Assembly: GCA_020403425.1 (NCBI GenBank)
Contig: JADBXR010000002.1
Location: forward strand, 372,001 to 436,000
DNA: 64,000 bases
Direction: 5' to 3'
From: Chitinophagaceae bacterium
Lineage (GTDB): Bacteria > Bacteroidota > Bacteroidia > Chitinophagales > Chitinophagaceae
In this document: one piece after another, positions 18,892-28,385 of the stretch
How positions within the stretch are numbered: the first letter of the stretch is position 1
Layout of the letters: each line of letters opens with the position of its first letter
Made by a program: the position numbers and the translations under genes
The notes under the pieces: model-generated
The model's input: only the letters and a program-made list of their open reading frames with translations
Told to the model about the DNA's origin: nothing
Databases searched by the model: none

Positions 18892-20616
18892 ATGTCCCAG
18901 CCCCTGTTACACATTAAAAACCTGAGCATCCATTTTGTTACAGATGGTGCTCGTACACAGGCATTAAAGAATATCAACATATCTGTTTCACGTGGCGAAT
19001 TGCTGGCCATTGTAGGCGAATCCGGTTCAGGTAAATCCGTGACCTCTTTATCCATTCTGCAGCTGTTACCTACGCCTCCGGCCGAGTATGTTTCGGGAGA
19101 GATCCTGCTAAACACTGACGAGAACACCATCGACCTGCTTCAGTTGCCACGCGAACAGTTATCCACCATACGCGGTAACCGTGTGGCCATGATCTTCCAG
19201 GAACCCATGACCTCGCTGAACCCTGTACTTACCTGTGGGTTCCAGGTGCGCGAAGCCATTCTGCAACACAAGGCGATCACTGCAGAGGAAGCCACCCACC
19301 AGACCATCGCCCTGTTCGAAAAAGTGCAGCTGCCCGATCCTGCCGGTATGTTCCACCGTTATCCGCACCAGTTAAGCGGTGGGCAGAAACAACGTGTCAT
19401 GATCGCCATGGCCATGAGTTGCGAACCCGACCTGCTGATCTGTGATGAACCAACCACGGCGCTGGACGTGACCGTACAAAAGAATATCCTGCAACTGATC
19501 CGTGAACTGCAGCTGCAGAATAAGATGAGCGTGATCTTCATCACACATGATCTGGGCGTGGTGGCCGATATCGCAGATCGTGTGGCCGTCATGTACAAAG
19601 GCATGATCGTAGAACAGGATACGGCCGATACCATTTTCAAAGAACCGAAACACCCCTATACCAAAGCCCTACTCGCCTGCCGCCCCATGCTGTACGCCAA
19701 AGGCGAACGTTTGCCCGTGGTCAGTGATTTTATGGAAGTGGACGCTACCGGGAACATCCAAGAGAAGTCCGGATTGACGGTTCCCCAACCCCAAACTCCA
19801 AACCCCAAACCCCCAACTCCCAACTCCCGACTCCTCTCCGTCCAAAACCTCAAAGTCTGGTTCCCCGCGAAAAAAACATTCCTTGGAAAAACGACTGCCT
19901 ACACCAAAGCGGTTAACGATGTAAGTTTTGACCTTTACGAAGGAGAGACACTTGGTCTGGTAGGTGAATCAGGTTGTGGTAAAAGCACACTGGGAAGGGC
20001 CCTGCTCAGGCTGATCGATACAAAAGGGGGAAGCATCCAATACAAAAACACTGACCTGCTCACAGCCAGTAGTTCTCAACTCAAAGCACTCCGCAAGGAT
20101 ATGCAGATCATTTTCCAGGATCCGTATTCCTCACTCAATCCCCGTATCACCATCGGCGAAGCCATTGCGGAGCCTTTGCTGGTACATGGTCTGCTTACCA
20201 ATGGCCGGCAGCGGAAAGAGAAAGTACTGGAGCTGCTGGAAAAAGTAAATCTTCGTCCGGAACACTATTACCGTTACCCACATGAATTCAGTGGCGGGCA
20301 ACGTCAGCGGATCGTGATCGCGAGGGCGCTGGCATTACAGCCTTCTTTTATCATCTGCGATGAAAGCGTTTCAGCACTGGACGTAAGTGTGCAGGCACAG
20401 GTGCTGAACCTGCTGAACGACCTGAAAAAGGAATTCGGGTTCACGGCCATTTTCATTTCGCACGATCTGTCCGTGGTGCGCTACATCAGCGACAGGATCC
20501 TGGTGATGAACAAGGGCAGGATAGAAGAAATGGGCATGGCGGAACAGGTATATACATCTCCACAAAGTACTTATACACAGAGACTTATCTCCTCAATTCC
20601 TGGCATCGGCCGCTGA
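18892..20616 (+). CDS. Fused dipeptide/oligopeptide ABC transporter ATPase (DppD-DppF type)
   Basis: 574 residues with two ATPase domains. Domain 1 has Walker A GESGSGKS at 43-50, signature LSGGQKQRV and Walker [13 protein letters not shown]. Domain 2 has Walker A GESGCGKS, signature FSGGQRQRI and Walker [13 protein letters not shown]. After domain 1 a KHPYTKALL segment belongs to the C-terminal region typical of oligopeptide transporters. One chain thus provides both ATPases of a peptide importer. No permease or binding-protein genes are adjacent. The linker at about 298-314 is encoded by a heptamer array and is rich in Pro, Thr, Asn and Gln. In domain 2's Walker B the usual EPVSALD reads ESVSALD. 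Confidence 0.93.
   Translation: MSQPLLHIKNLSIHFVTDGARTQALKNINISVSRGELLAIVGESGSGKSVTSLSILQLLPTPPAEYVSGEILLNTDENTIDLLQLPREQLSTIRGNRVAMIFQEPMTSLNPVLTCGFQVREAILQHKAITAEEATHQTIALFEKVQLPDPAGMFHRYPHQLSGGQKQRVMIAMAMSCEPDLLICDEPTTALDVTVQKNILQLIRELQLQNKMSVIFITHDLGVVADIADRVAVMYKGMIVEQDTADTIFKEPKHPYTKALLACRPMLYAKGERLPVVSDFMEVDATGNIQEKSGLTVPQPQTPNPKPPTPNSRLLSVQNLKVWFPAKKTFLGKTTAYTKAVNDVSFDLYEGETLGLVGESGCGKSTLGRALLRLIDTKGGSIQYKNTDLLTASSSQLKALRKDMQIIFQDPYSSLNPRITIGEAIAEPLLVHGLLTNGRQRKEKVLELLEKVNLRPEHYYRYPHEFSGGQRQRIVIARALALQPSFIICDESVSALDVSVQAQVLNLLNDLKKEFGFTAIFISHDLSVVRYISDRILVMNKGRIEEMGMAEQVYTSPQSTYTQRLISSIPGIGR
19783..19831 (+). repeat. Heptamer array YCCMAAC (7 units) in the ABC ATPase gene
   Basis: Seven consecutive 7-mers: CCCCAAC, CCCAAAC, TCCAAAC, CCCAAAC, CCCCAAC, TCCCAAC, TCCCGAC. 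The array encodes a Pro/Thr/Asn/Lys/Gln-rich stretch in the linker between the two ATPase domains. The same unit occurs in lpxB at 58264-58338. Confidence 0.85.
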
Positions 20617-20623
20617 GATATGC

Positions 20624-20640
20624 ACAGGTTGAGAACCTGT
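20624..20640 (+). terminator. Small hairpin after the ABC ATPase gene
   Basis: ACAGGTT-GAG-AACCTGT is a perfect 7-bp inverted repeat 8 bp after the stop codon. The tail (ATTTGG) is weak, so terminator activity is uncertain. Confidence 0.4.
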
Positions 20641-20652
20641 ATTTGGCTCAAA

Positions 20653-20683
20653 TTGGAGTATTACCTATCTTATCGTACCTTTG
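20653..20683 (+). promoter_or_regulatory. Promoter of queA
   Basis: TTG at 20653-20655, a 20-bp gap and a perfect TACCTTTG box at 20676-20683. The leader to the ATG at 20788 is about 100 nt and holds a hairpin (CCTGCC at 20725-20730 with GGCGGG at 20737-20742). It does not fit the preQ1 riboswitch consensus that I know. Confidence 0.6.
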
Positions 20684-20787
20684 CAAACTTCTGAAATTCA
20701 TGCCGTAACATGAAGTGAGTGCCTCCTGCCAAGCCCGGCGGGACAACAAACTGATTGTGGCTATCATCTTAAAACAGGATTAGACAC

Positions 20788-21837
20788 ATGAAATTATCGC
20801 AATTCAAGTTTGACCTTCCCCTGAACCTGATCGCGCAGAACCCGACCAAAAAAAGAGAAGACAGCCGTATGATGGTTGTTGACCGTAAGAGCGGGCATAT
20901 GGAGAACAGGCATTTCCGTGACATCTTAGAGTACTTCGACGACAAGGATGTATTTGTAGTGAACAACACCAAGGTATTCCCTGCCAGGATGTATGGCCGC
21001 AAGGAGAAGACCGGCGCCAAGATCGAAGTGTTCCTGCTTCGTGAACTGAATAAACCCAACCGTTTGTGGGATGTGATCGTTGATCCCGCGAGAAAGATAC
21101 GCGTAGGCAATAAACTCTATTTCGGCGAGAATGAAGAGCTGGTTGCCGAAGTGATCGACAACACCACCAGCCGTGGCCGTACCATCCGTTTCCTGTGGGA
21201 CGATGATGACGAGAGCTTCAAAAAGATGCTGGAACACCTGGGAGAGACCCCTCTGCCCAAATACATCAAACGCAAGCCGGATGAAGAGGATAAAGAGCGT
21301 TACCAAACCGTTTATGCCAAATACGAAGGTGCCGTTGCTGCGCCAACTGCCGGTCTGCACTTCAGTAAAGAACTGATCAAACGTTGTGAGATCCTAGGTA
21401 TCCGTTTTGCAGAAGTTACCCTGCATACAGGACTGGGCACTTTCCGCCCGATCGAAGTGGAGGACCTGAGCAAACACAAGATGGATGCTGAATACTATTC
21501 CATCAACGAACAGGCCTGTGCCATTGTGAACAAAGCCAAAGAAACCGGCCATCGCATCTGCTCTATCGGAACCACTACCATGCGTGCCATGGAAAGCAGT
21601 TTCACCGCACAGAAATTACTGAAACCCAGCGAAGGTTGGACGAACCACTTCATACACCCGCCTTACAAATTCAATGTGGCAGATAGCCTGGTCACCAATT
21701 TCCATTTACCTAAGACCAGCCTGCTGATCATGACCTGTGCCTTTGCGGGTTACGACCTGGCCATGGAAGCCTATAAAAAAGCGATCAAGGACAAATACCG
21801 TTTCTTCAGTTACGGTGATGCATTACTGATCATCTGA
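20788..21837 (+). CDS. queA: S-adenosylmethionine:tRNA ribosyltransferase-isomerase
   Basis: 349 residues, normal length. The N-terminus ([18 protein letters not shown]) and the segments [45 protein letters not shown] and the C-terminal [17 protein letters not shown] are all characteristic. QueA transfers the ribosyl part of S-adenosylmethionine to 7-aminomethyl-7-deazaguanine in tRNA, making epoxyqueuosine for the wobble position of tRNAs for Asp, Asn, His and Tyr. It is a single gene with its own promoter and a strong terminator. Confidence 0.97.
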   Translation: MKLSQFKFDLPLNLIAQNPTKKREDSRMMVVDRKSGHMENRHFRDILEYFDDKDVFVVNNTKVFPARMYGRKEKTGAKIEVFLLRELNKPNRLWDVIVDPARKIRVGNKLYFGENEELVAEVIDNTTSRGRTIRFLWDDDDESFKKMLEHLGETPLPKYIKRKPDEEDKERYQTVYAKYEGAVAAPTAGLHFSKELIKRCEILGIRFAEVTLHTGLGTFRPIEVEDLSKHKMDAEYYSINEQACAIVNKAKETGHRICSIGTTTMRAMESSFTAQKLLKPSEGWTNHFIHPPYKFNVADSLVTNFHLPKTSLLIMTCAFAGYDLAMEAYKKAIKDKYRFFSYGDALLII

Positions 21838-21855
21838 TGATGGAACGATACAAAT

Positions 21856-21887
21856 AAAAAGGGCCGGTCTCAATACCGGCCCTTTTT
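21856..21887 (+). terminator. Terminator of queA
   Basis: AAAAAGGGCCGGT and its exact complement around a 6-bp loop form a 13-bp stem ending in T5, 18 bp after the queA stop codon. Confidence 0.88.
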
Positions 21888-21937
21888 ATTACCGACTGAA
21901 GATATTGTTGGCCCGCAAAAGCGCTGAGGCGGAGCTT

Positions 21938-23176
21938 TTATTTTTTGGTGACGGGCCAATACTCATTTGGCAGGAGGTTAGCGATCTTTTCGGACCAGGC
22001 CCAATATCCTGAAGTGATCAGGTCAGTACCTTCAAAATAATTACCGGATGCCAATACCATGATGGGGTTCGGACTGGTACGCACCAGCTCAGATGTCAGC
22101 GGGATACTGTAGACACCGCGTGGCAACATTTTCTGGTATTCAGGCGGGGTTCTATTTTGTGTGTACACCACCTGCAGGTAATCCGGGAACTCAAGTCCTA
22201 CGGTAGCACTATCCAGGGCATACGCAATACTATCTCCCGTAAGAATTTTGTTGATCAGTACATTCATCGATTCTGGTTCATTCATCACTTTACGATAATA
22301 GGCAGCAGAATCACGGCGCAAACCGGGTAACTGTCCATCCAACATCACGGTCCCGTTAATGGCTGCATTCACTGCCTGCGACCGGTAGAGAGCCTTTACG
22401 CGTTTCTTCTCCGCATCTGGTATCTTGATCAGTCTGCGTACCTCAAAGTGCTGTTCCACCAGTTTATTCCGATAGAGACTACGCATAAAGTGCATGACCG
22501 ATCCAAAATAGGCGTCCTCCCGGTTGGCCGCCCATCGTTTCAGCCGGCCTGAACGTTTACTCTCCATTTCCCCGAACAGGGGGTATCCCTGGTACAGGAA
22601 GATCCGGGTACCGAAATCATATTCAAAACGGGTAAGATCGTATTTGAGCACATAACCCAGTGCATGGTTCTCTATCACCAGCCTGTCGTTGGCAATGACC
22701 TCCAGTTTGTTCTTCTTTTTGCTGAAACGGAATTTGATCACGTCCCTGTTCAGCAGTTTGCAATCACGGGCGAAAGCCGAGGTACCAATAAAATTCTCTA
22801 TGAAAAAATCACCCCATCGCTCCCAGCCATTTTTATCATAAGGCTCAACGATCACTTCCTGTAATTCATTCACTTTGGGCTGTAATAATACCGTGAGCTG
22901 TTTGGGCAATTGTGCTGAAGAGACCGTGATCACCTGCGTAGTGTATCCCACACAGGACACCACCAGATCATACCTGCCCGCAGGAAAATTACGGATCAGG
23001 AAATGCCCTTTCTCATCCGTGACCGTTCCGATGGAACTGTTGCTGATATAAACATTGGCCGATACCACAGGCTGCCTGTTATCCGCACTCAACACCTGTC
23101 CACCCAGGTCAGCCTGCGCATCTGTATCGATCCATACCAAGCAACCCAGCAAGAACAACAGGAAACCCCGAACCAT
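21938..23176 (-). CDS. Secreted protein with carboxypeptidase-like regulatory domain
   Basis: 412 residues from ATG 23176; the upstream in-frame ATG at 23218 would put 14 extra residues in front of the signal peptide. After the signal peptide (MVRGFLLFLLGCLVWIDTDAQ) comes a carboxypeptidase-regulatory-like beta-sandwich (LGGQVLSADNRQPVVSANVYI ... RNFPAGRYDLVVSCVGY), as at the N-terminus of TonB-dependent receptors. The remaining 300 residues have no barrel-like features and match the unnamed domain that often follows in Bacteroidota envelope proteins. Probable location is periplasm or outer membrane. Function unknown. Confidence 0.8.
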   Translation of the reverse strand: MVRGFLLFLLGCLVWIDTDAQADLGGQVLSADNRQPVVSANVYISNSSIGTVTDEKGHFLIRNFPAGRYDLVVSCVGYTTQVITVSSAQLPKQLTVLLQPKVNELQEVIVEPYDKNGWERWGDFFIENFIGTSAFARDCKLLNRDVIKFRFSKKKNKLEVIANDRLVIENHALGYVLKYDLTRFEYDFGTRIFLYQGYPLFGEMESKRSGRLKRWAANREDAYFGSVMHFMRSLYRNKLVEQHFEVRRLIKIPDAEKKRVKALYRSQAVNAAINGTVMLDGQLPGLRRDSAAYYRKVMNEPESMNVLINKILTGDSIAYALDSATVGLEFPDYLQVVYTQNRTPPEYQKMLPRGVYSIPLTSELVRTSPNPIMVLASGNYFEGTDLITSGYWAWSEKIANLLPNEYWPVTKK

Positions 23177-23181
23177 AACTA

Positions 23182-23189
23182 TAAATTTA
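23182..23189 (-). promoter_or_regulatory. TAnnTTTG-like box of the regulatory-domain protein gene
   Basis: TAAATTTA on the minus strand matches 7 of 8 box positions and lies 5 bp before the chosen ATG at 23176. It supports that start and a leaderless or near-leaderless mRNA. Confidence 0.4.
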
Positions 23190-23221
23190 GTTATGCAATG
23201 GTACGTGTTTTTCGGCACAAA

Positions 23222-23249
23222 AAAACCGCTGTGTCGTAACAGCGGTTTT
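23222..23249 (-). terminator. Terminator of the PEGA-like membrane protein gene
   Basis: Perfect 11-bp stem AAAACCGCTGT/ACAGCGGTTTT with a 6-bp loop. On the minus strand it runs into seven T residues, 20 bp after the stop of the upstream gene. Confidence 0.85.
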
Positions 23250-23268
23250 GAAAAAACTATTTTTTGGC

Positions 23269-23715
23269 TTAACGGAACAGGTTAGTCCCATCCTCTTTCA
23301 ACTCCAGGTAACGGTTACGTCCAAAGCTCAGGTAATACAGGTAATATAACAGGAATGGCACCAATACCCCCAGTTGCAGGTAAGTGAACTCTTCCGGAAC
23401 TTTCAGCTGCAGGTATTTGATCACCGGTCCAGAAAGCAGCACCAACACCATCAGGGCTGTGAACAGGCTGTAATATTTCATACCGGAGCCTACCTGAACA
23501 AAACGGGTCTCCCCTTCCTGCACCGTCAGTTCCAGTTCCGGACTGCTGCACCAGTCTATCTTACATTGGAGCTTGTGTGTGCCGGGTTCCACCGGGTAGG
23601 CTTCAGAACCGCCATCGGCGATCGTTCCGACTTCTTTCCCGTCGATCCATACCTTGAAACCCCTTGCGCGGTTTCGCCATTCATTCTTCCGGTTGAGGAT
23701 GATCTTGGTTGCCAT
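23269..23715 (-). CDS. Hypothetical membrane protein with PEGA-like N-terminus
   Basis: 148 residues. The N-terminal half resembles a small beta-rich PEGA-like domain (GFKVWIDGKEVGTIADGGSE, then VEPGTHKLQCKIDWCSSPEL). It is followed by two membrane segments (SLFTALMVLVLLSGPVIKYL and LGVLVPFLLYYLYYLSF) and a short charged tail. No signal peptide is present, so the beta domain probably faces the cytoplasm or the protein inserts with an uncleaved anchor. The function is not known. It follows lysC by 7 bp on the same strand and is likely co-transcribed with it, with a terminator after it. Confidence 0.75.
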   Translation of the reverse strand: MATKIILNRKNEWRNRARGFKVWIDGKEVGTIADGGSEAYPVEPGTHKLQCKIDWCSSPELELTVQEGETRFVQVGSGMKYYSLFTALMVLVLLSGPVIKYLQLKVPEEFTYLQLGVLVPFLLYYLYYLSFGRNRYLELKEDGTNLFR

Positions 23716-23722
23716 GAGCGAA

Positions 23723-25042
23723 TTATAGACCGAACAATCCCTTGTTCAGCAATTGTAAGGTTTTGGTTTTATAAGCACTGGGAACAAGCAGCGAAATGTT
23801 ATGCGGGCTGCCACCGTAACTTACCATGGTAACGGGGATCTCGCTTACTGCTGAGAAAAGTTTGTGCAGTACATCATCTGTTTTCGCGATCTCATTACCC
23901 ACAATGGATACAATACTCTGCTGTTCCTCCACTTCCACGGTACCGAACGGTTCCAGTTCGCGAACGATCTGCAGCAGGTAGATATCCGAATCGATGGTCA
24001 CTGATACCGCCACTTCTGAGGTAGTGATCATATCGATGGAAGTATGGTATTTCTCAAATACCTCAAACACCTTACGCAGGAAACCATAGGCCAGCAACAT
24101 GCGGCTGCTCTTGATCTTGATGGCGATGATGCCATCTTTTGCCGCTACGGCTTTGATACCCACGCTGCCCGCTTCCTTGGTGATCACGGTTCCCGGTGCT
24201 TCGGGTTCCATGGTATTCAGCAGCTTCACAGGAACATTCTCCTGCTGTGCGGGCCAGATACAGGTCGGGTGCAGGATCTTGGCACCAAAATAGGCCAGCT
24301 CCGCCGCCTCATCAAAACTCAGTTGTTTGATGGCGATGGTCTTTTCCACGATACGGGGATCGTTGTTGTGCATGCCATCGATATCCGTCCAGATCTCACA
24401 AACCGTTCCATGCACCGCAGCCGCTACCAGCGATGCTGTATAATCACTGCCACCACGTTTCAGATTATCCACCTCGCCCTTCGCATTACGGCAGATATAT
24501 CCCTGCGTGATGAACAGTTGCTTGTCCTTGTGCTCGTGCAGCAAGTGCGTGAGTTTGGTCCTGATCGCAGGCAGCTGGGGCTCTTCATTCGCATCGATGG
24601 ACATGAACTCTAGTGCAGGCAACAGCAGGTGATCGATACCCTGCTCCTCCAGGTAAGCACTAAAGAGCTTGGTGCTCATCAGCTCACCCTGTGCAAGGAT
24701 ATCTTTATTCAGCGCTTCACTGAATGAGATACGTAATATGATATTCAGGAATTCAAAATGTTCTGTCACCACTGCATTCCCTTTGGCCCTGGTCTCTTCC
24801 TTCTTCAGCAGGTCCAGTACAAAGCTCCTGTAATGTGCTTCCAGTTTATCGATCTGCTGTTTGGCAAGGGTACGGTCGCCATGTGAGAGGCTGGTGCTGA
24901 TCTCTACCAGGGCATTGGTGGTTCCGCTCAGTGCACTAAGTACTACGATCTTGGGTTCTGCATCTTTGGTGATGAGCTGTGATACCTGGTGCATACGTTC
25001 CGGCTTACCAACACTGGTGCCTCCAAACTTCATTACTTTCAT
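23723..25042 (-). CDS. lysC: Aspartate kinase
   Basis: 439 residues from ATG 25042, chosen because the protein then starts with the canonical MKVMKFGGTSVGKPERM. KFGGTS is the ATP/aspartate-binding start, RGGSDYTASLVAAA is the second kinase motif, and WTDIDGMHNNDPRIV is the third. The C-terminal 150 residues form two ACT domains (EKYHTSIDMITTSEVAVSV and the following segment), the usual site of feedback control by lysine or threonine. It catalyses the first step to lysine, threonine and methionine, and so feeds the metX/metZ genes at the end of the window. It is monofunctional, with no homoserine dehydrogenase domain. Confidence 0.95.
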   Translation of the reverse strand: MKVMKFGGTSVGKPERMHQVSQLITKDAEPKIVVLSALSGTTNALVEISTSLSHGDRTLAKQQIDKLEAHYRSFVLDLLKKEETRAKGNAVVTEHFEFLNIILRISFSEALNKDILAQGELMSTKLFSAYLEEQGIDHLLLPALEFMSIDANEEPQLPAIRTKLTHLLHEHKDKQLFITQGYICRNAKGEVDNLKRGGSDYTASLVAAAVHGTVCEIWTDIDGMHNNDPRIVEKTIAIKQLSFDEAAELAYFGAKILHPTCIWPAQQENVPVKLLNTMEPEAPGTVITKEAGSVGIKAVAAKDGIIAIKIKSSRMLLAYGFLRKVFEVFEKYHTSIDMITTSEVAVSVTIDSDIYLLQIVRELEPFGTVEVEEQQSIVSIVGNEIAKTDDVLHKLFSAVSEIPVTMVSYGGSPHNISLLVPSAYKTKTLQLLNKGLFGL

Positions 25043-25078
25043 GTGAGTACTAGGGATTTTACTTTTAAAAATGTAGCA

Positions 25079-25086
25079 CAAATGTA
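25079..25086 (-). promoter_or_regulatory. TAnnTTTG box of lysC
   Basis: TACATTTG on the minus strand is a full consensus match and lies 36 bp before the lysC ATG at 25042. Confidence 0.5.
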
Positions 25087-25195
25087 CAGCCTCACAGGAA
25101 ATGCAGGCCCCTATTTTTGTGAACAGCCGTTAGCTTATATTAGGGGTCGGCTGAAAACTTTCAGGAAAAAAACGCAGGCAACTGCATCCGGCGCT

Positions 25196-26263
25196 CTACA
25201 GGCTAAGTGAGAAACGGGTGGCCAATTGTTCCAGTTCAGCAACCACACTATCCACCAAGGGTATACCTTCTTTCATCCGGATGCTTTCCATCTCTCTTTC
25301 CGGATCACCGGGGATCAATACTTTTTCATGACCTGCTGCAGGACGTGCCATACGGAATCGCGAGATCCAGTTATCCATATGCTGTTTGAATTCATTGGCA
25401 GGACGGAACGCATCTACCCGCATGGCACCGAAGAAATGACCAAGGCCCTCACCGGGCATATTCTCCGGCATGGGAACATATGCCGGAAAAGGAGGCGCCC
25501 ATGGACCATAGGAAGCGCCGCTTAACACCGCAGAAAAAATGTCAACAATACTTCCCAGGGCATAGCCTTTGTGACTGCCATGATCACGATCACTGCCCAA
25601 TGGTAATAACGCCCCTTGTTTCTTCAGGATACTGGCATCGGTGGACGGATACCCCTGCTGGTCCTGCACCCAACCCAATGGCGCTTCTCCCTGTTTCCGT
25701 TGTAGTATTTCCAGTTTCCCGTTGGCAGCGGTGGTCGTTGCAAAATCAGCCACGAATGGAGGTTGTTCACCCGCCGGAATGGCCACCGCAATAGGATTGG
25801 TACCGAGCATCCGCTCCACCGAAAAAGTGGGCGCTACCAGGGCACTGGCATTGGTCATGGCCATACCGATCATATCCTGCTCCAGCGCCATCATGGCATG
25901 ATGACCGGCAATACCAAAATGATTGCTGTTACGCACGCTTACCCAACCTGTGCCCGCAACTTTGGCCTTATCAATAGCCACCTGCATCGCAAAAGGTGCC
26001 ACCACCAGTCCAAGTCCAGCATCCCCATCCACCACAGCAGTGGAAGGCGTTTCGTGAACGACCCGGATGGTCGGGTCCGCATTCACACGCCCGGCCTCCC
26101 ACAAACGAACATATCCGCTTAATCTTGCCACACCATGACTATCGATGCCACGGATATCGGCGGCGATCAGACCACGGGTAGCCGTAGCGGCATGTTCTTC
26201 TGAACAGCCCATGCTTTTAAATACATCATATGTGAACCGATATAAACGATCGTAAGCGTACAT
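25196..26263 (-). CDS. Malate/L-lactate/ureidoglycolate dehydrogenase family oxidoreductase
   Basis: 355 residues from ATG 26263 (YAYDRLYRFTYDVFKSMG). Longer in-frame starts up to 26362 add a non-conserved stretch. This is the NAD(P)-dependent Ldh_2 family, which is unrelated to the classical malate dehydrogenases. Typical pieces are AADIRGIDSHGVARL with the catalytic His, VRNSNHFGIAGHHAM, GTNPIAVAIPAG and SHKGYALG. Known members oxidise malate, L-sulfolactate, ureidoglycolate or 2,3-diketogulonate. The substrate is not predictable here, as the neighbours give no pathway. Confidence 0.88.
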   Translation of the reverse strand: MYAYDRLYRFTYDVFKSMGCSEEHAATATRGLIAADIRGIDSHGVARLSGYVRLWEAGRVNADPTIRVVHETPSTAVVDGDAGLGLVVAPFAMQVAIDKAKVAGTGWVSVRNSNHFGIAGHHAMMALEQDMIGMAMTNASALVAPTFSVERMLGTNPIAVAIPAGEQPPFVADFATTTAANGKLEILQRKQGEAPLGWVQDQQGYPSTDASILKKQGALLPLGSDRDHGSHKGYALGSIVDIFSAVLSGASYGPWAPPFPAYVPMPENMPGEGLGHFFGAMRVDAFRPANEFKQHMDNWISRFRMARPAAGHEKVLIPGDPEREMESIRMKEGIPLVDSVVAELEQLATRFSLSL

Positions 26264-26359
26264 AGAGCAGATGTGAACTTTAACAATAAAAGGGATAAGA
26301 CAAAGCCATCGGGTATCGAAGATACATTGTTTAAATAAACTGCTGACTGCAACCGAAGT

Positions 26360-26402
26360 CACGGGTCAGGTATTAACACTACGTATTTATACCTGACCCG
26401 TG
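26360..26402. terminator. 14-bp inverted repeat between two minus-strand genes
   Basis: CACGGGTCAGGTAT and its exact complement with a 15-bp loop lie 2 bp after the stop of the FAD oxidoreductase gene and 97 bp before the start of the Ldh_2 gene. On the minus strand no T tract follows, so it may be a terminator without a tail or an RNA-stabilising hairpin. Confidence 0.6.
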
Positions 26403-26403
26403 T

Positions 26404-28302
26404 TTATTTCAAGGCGGTGCAGAAAGTTCCATCCAGGCAAACATCTTTATCAAAACTGCCGAAAAGATAATCGAGGTATACCGCAGCTTCTTTCCTGGTC
26501 AAGGGAGCCTGGTTGTTTTTTTTCACCAGCTGAAAGGGTTTCAGGTTGGTGTTCATATCGCGGAGTTTCGCATCTTCCGCATCGGTTATGACCGTATTGG
26601 CCTGCTTCAGGTGCTGGTGCAGTTTCAGCAGCTGTGCCAGATTTACATAGGGTGTTTTATTGGTCTCTTTATAAGCATCCAGTTCGTAAATACTGGTAAA
26701 ACCCTCCATCAGTTCACTGTTCAGCATCAGGCTATCCGGATAGAAGTAGGTCTTGTTGGCCCAGCCGATACTCTTCCCAACACCTTTGATCAGCCCTTTC
26801 AAACCCACCCATTGAATAATTGACCAGGCTGGGTCATCGACCCGTACATCCACAAAAGGCATGAGATAACATTTGTTCTGCAATAGTTCCTGCTGAATTT
26901 CCCTTATGCGGATACCGCTGGCGAACTGCTTTTCCTTTCCCGAAGCTTTTTTGGCAGCGATGACGCCTGCTGCCTGTCCTGTCAGTAATACTACCGGCTG
27001 CAAACGGGTGGTGCCATTGGCGATATTGCTTACCGAGATCCCTTTCTCGCAAACGACCAGCCCTTCCACCCCCTTCGGCAACAACGCTCCCAGCGGGATA
27101 TTGAAGGATGGCACTTTGGGAAAAGGTATGGGCGGTACTTTGCCCGGATACTGTGCATGGTGATGGTCTACCGGATAATCGCCCACCGCAATACCGGTTC
27201 TGTATAAAGTATACGCATACGGCGACCGGATATGATCGATGTTCAATCTAACTTCTCCCCTGACCCTTCTTCCTTCACGGTTGTAGGGAACCCATGCCAG
27301 CCCTTTGTCCATCTCATCTTCGGCAAGACCTATATGCGGTTGTTTCAATTCCGTTTGCAGGAAGTACAGGAAACCCAGCGTTATATTCTTAGCTTTTACA
27401 TATTCCTTTTCCCTCTCAATGGGTTTCATTTCCACCACATCCAGGTAAGCATCGTTGCCATGTGCAGGCCAGTTCAGCATGTATTTGTCTGCAGCGCCTT
27501 TCGACACCCGCAGTTTTCCATAATCCAGTACTTTCTGCGTGTTCAGTGCATACGGTTGGCCATTACAGGGTGCCTCACTGGTACTGCAATAATACCTGGC
27601 AGCATGGTATCCCGGCGGGACCGGTATGGTTTTGTCAGCACCCTTACCAAAGTTTGTAAGCGTAGCCGCCCAGGTGAGATCCTGTATCACGTTGCTTTTT
27701 CCTGGTGCAATACTTTCTCCGCTTTGGGTACTGTCTTCTGTTCCCAGGTCATATGCCACACCGGCGTCTGCAAACACATCGCCCAGGTCAGTGGCATCTA
27801 CCGTAACGCTTGCATTCACTTCCAGCTTTTCTCCCTTGCTGTTTATAAAAACGGCGCCGGTCACTTTATTGCCCCGCTTCAGCACCTTATCAAAATACCA
27901 GCCATATACTACCTGTAAGTTGGGTTCATGACCCGCCATGGATTTAAAGATGCTATCGCCCACATGCGGCTCAAAGCAGGTCTCGCTCACCCATCCGGCA
28001 AACAGGTTATTGGTCTGGTAATGTTGGTATAAAGCCTGCCGGAACTCTTCCCAGATCCCGCTGCGCAGTTCATGATTACCATCGGTGCAACTGACTCCTG
28101 CAGCGGTCAGCATGCCGCCCAGCCAGTGGGTCTGTTCCACGATCAGTGTTTTGGCGCCACTGCGGGCACTTTGTATGCCAGCGGCAGTGCCACCCGTGGT
28201 TCCGCCCACCACCAATACCTGCACATTCATTTTCGTGGTTTGCGCCACCAATGATAACAGCGTCATGAACAGTCCGAATAAAACAAGCGCCAGTTTTTTC
28301 AT
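26404..28302 (-). CDS. Secreted FAD-dependent oxidoreductase
   Basis: 632 residues from ATG 28302; residues 1-20 are a signal peptide (MKKLALVLFGLFMTLLSLVAQ). The FAD-binding N-terminus reads VLVVGGTTGGTAAGIQSARSG, a variant of the GxGxxG dinucleotide motif. ATDLGDVFADAG lies mid-protein and the FAD domain closes near VLLTGQAAGVIAAKKASG. The family (FAD_oxidored) is common in Bacteroidota and is often placed with polysaccharide or sugar metabolism genes; its chemistry is mostly uncharacterised. The last 130 residues are a separate helical region. It probably crosses the inner membrane by the Sec route. No partner genes are apparent. Confidence 0.86.
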   Translation of the reverse strand: MKKLALVLFGLFMTLLSLVAQTTKMNVQVLVVGGTTGGTAAGIQSARSGAKTLIVEQTHWLGGMLTAAGVSCTDGNHELRSGIWEEFRQALYQHYQTNNLFAGWVSETCFEPHVGDSIFKSMAGHEPNLQVVYGWYFDKVLKRGNKVTGAVFINSKGEKLEVNASVTVDATDLGDVFADAGVAYDLGTEDSTQSGESIAPGKSNVIQDLTWAATLTNFGKGADKTIPVPPGYHAARYYCSTSEAPCNGQPYALNTQKVLDYGKLRVSKGAADKYMLNWPAHGNDAYLDVVEMKPIEREKEYVKAKNITLGFLYFLQTELKQPHIGLAEDEMDKGLAWVPYNREGRRVRGEVRLNIDHIRSPYAYTLYRTGIAVGDYPVDHHHAQYPGKVPPIPFPKVPSFNIPLGALLPKGVEGLVVCEKGISVSNIANGTTRLQPVVLLTGQAAGVIAAKKASGKEKQFASGIRIREIQQELLQNKCYLMPFVDVRVDDPAWSIIQWVGLKGLIKGVGKSIGWANKTYFYPDSLMLNSELMEGFTSIYELDAYKETNKTPYVNLAQLLKLHQHLKQANTVITDAEDAKLRDMNTNLKPFQLVKKNNQAPLTRKEAAVYLDYLFGSFDKDVCLDGTFCTALK

Positions 28303-28331
28303 ATGCTTAAATGATTCCCTAAGATAAAATA

Positions 28332-28363
28332 AAAAGGAGACGCGCGTTGGCACATCTCCTTTT
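28332..28363 (-). terminator. Terminator of ssb
   Basis: AAAAGGAGA/TCTCCTTTT stem with a 14-bp loop, followed on the minus strand by a T-rich tail, 22 bp past the ssb stop codon. Confidence 0.75.
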
Positions 28364-28385
28364 CAAGATCATCGGATCACCGGTA

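Noticed and set aside
20684..20787. preQ1 or other riboswitch before queA
   Set aside because: QueA belongs to queuosine synthesis, so a preQ1 riboswitch was considered, but the leader shows only one short hairpin and not the preQ1-I or preQ1-II consensus.
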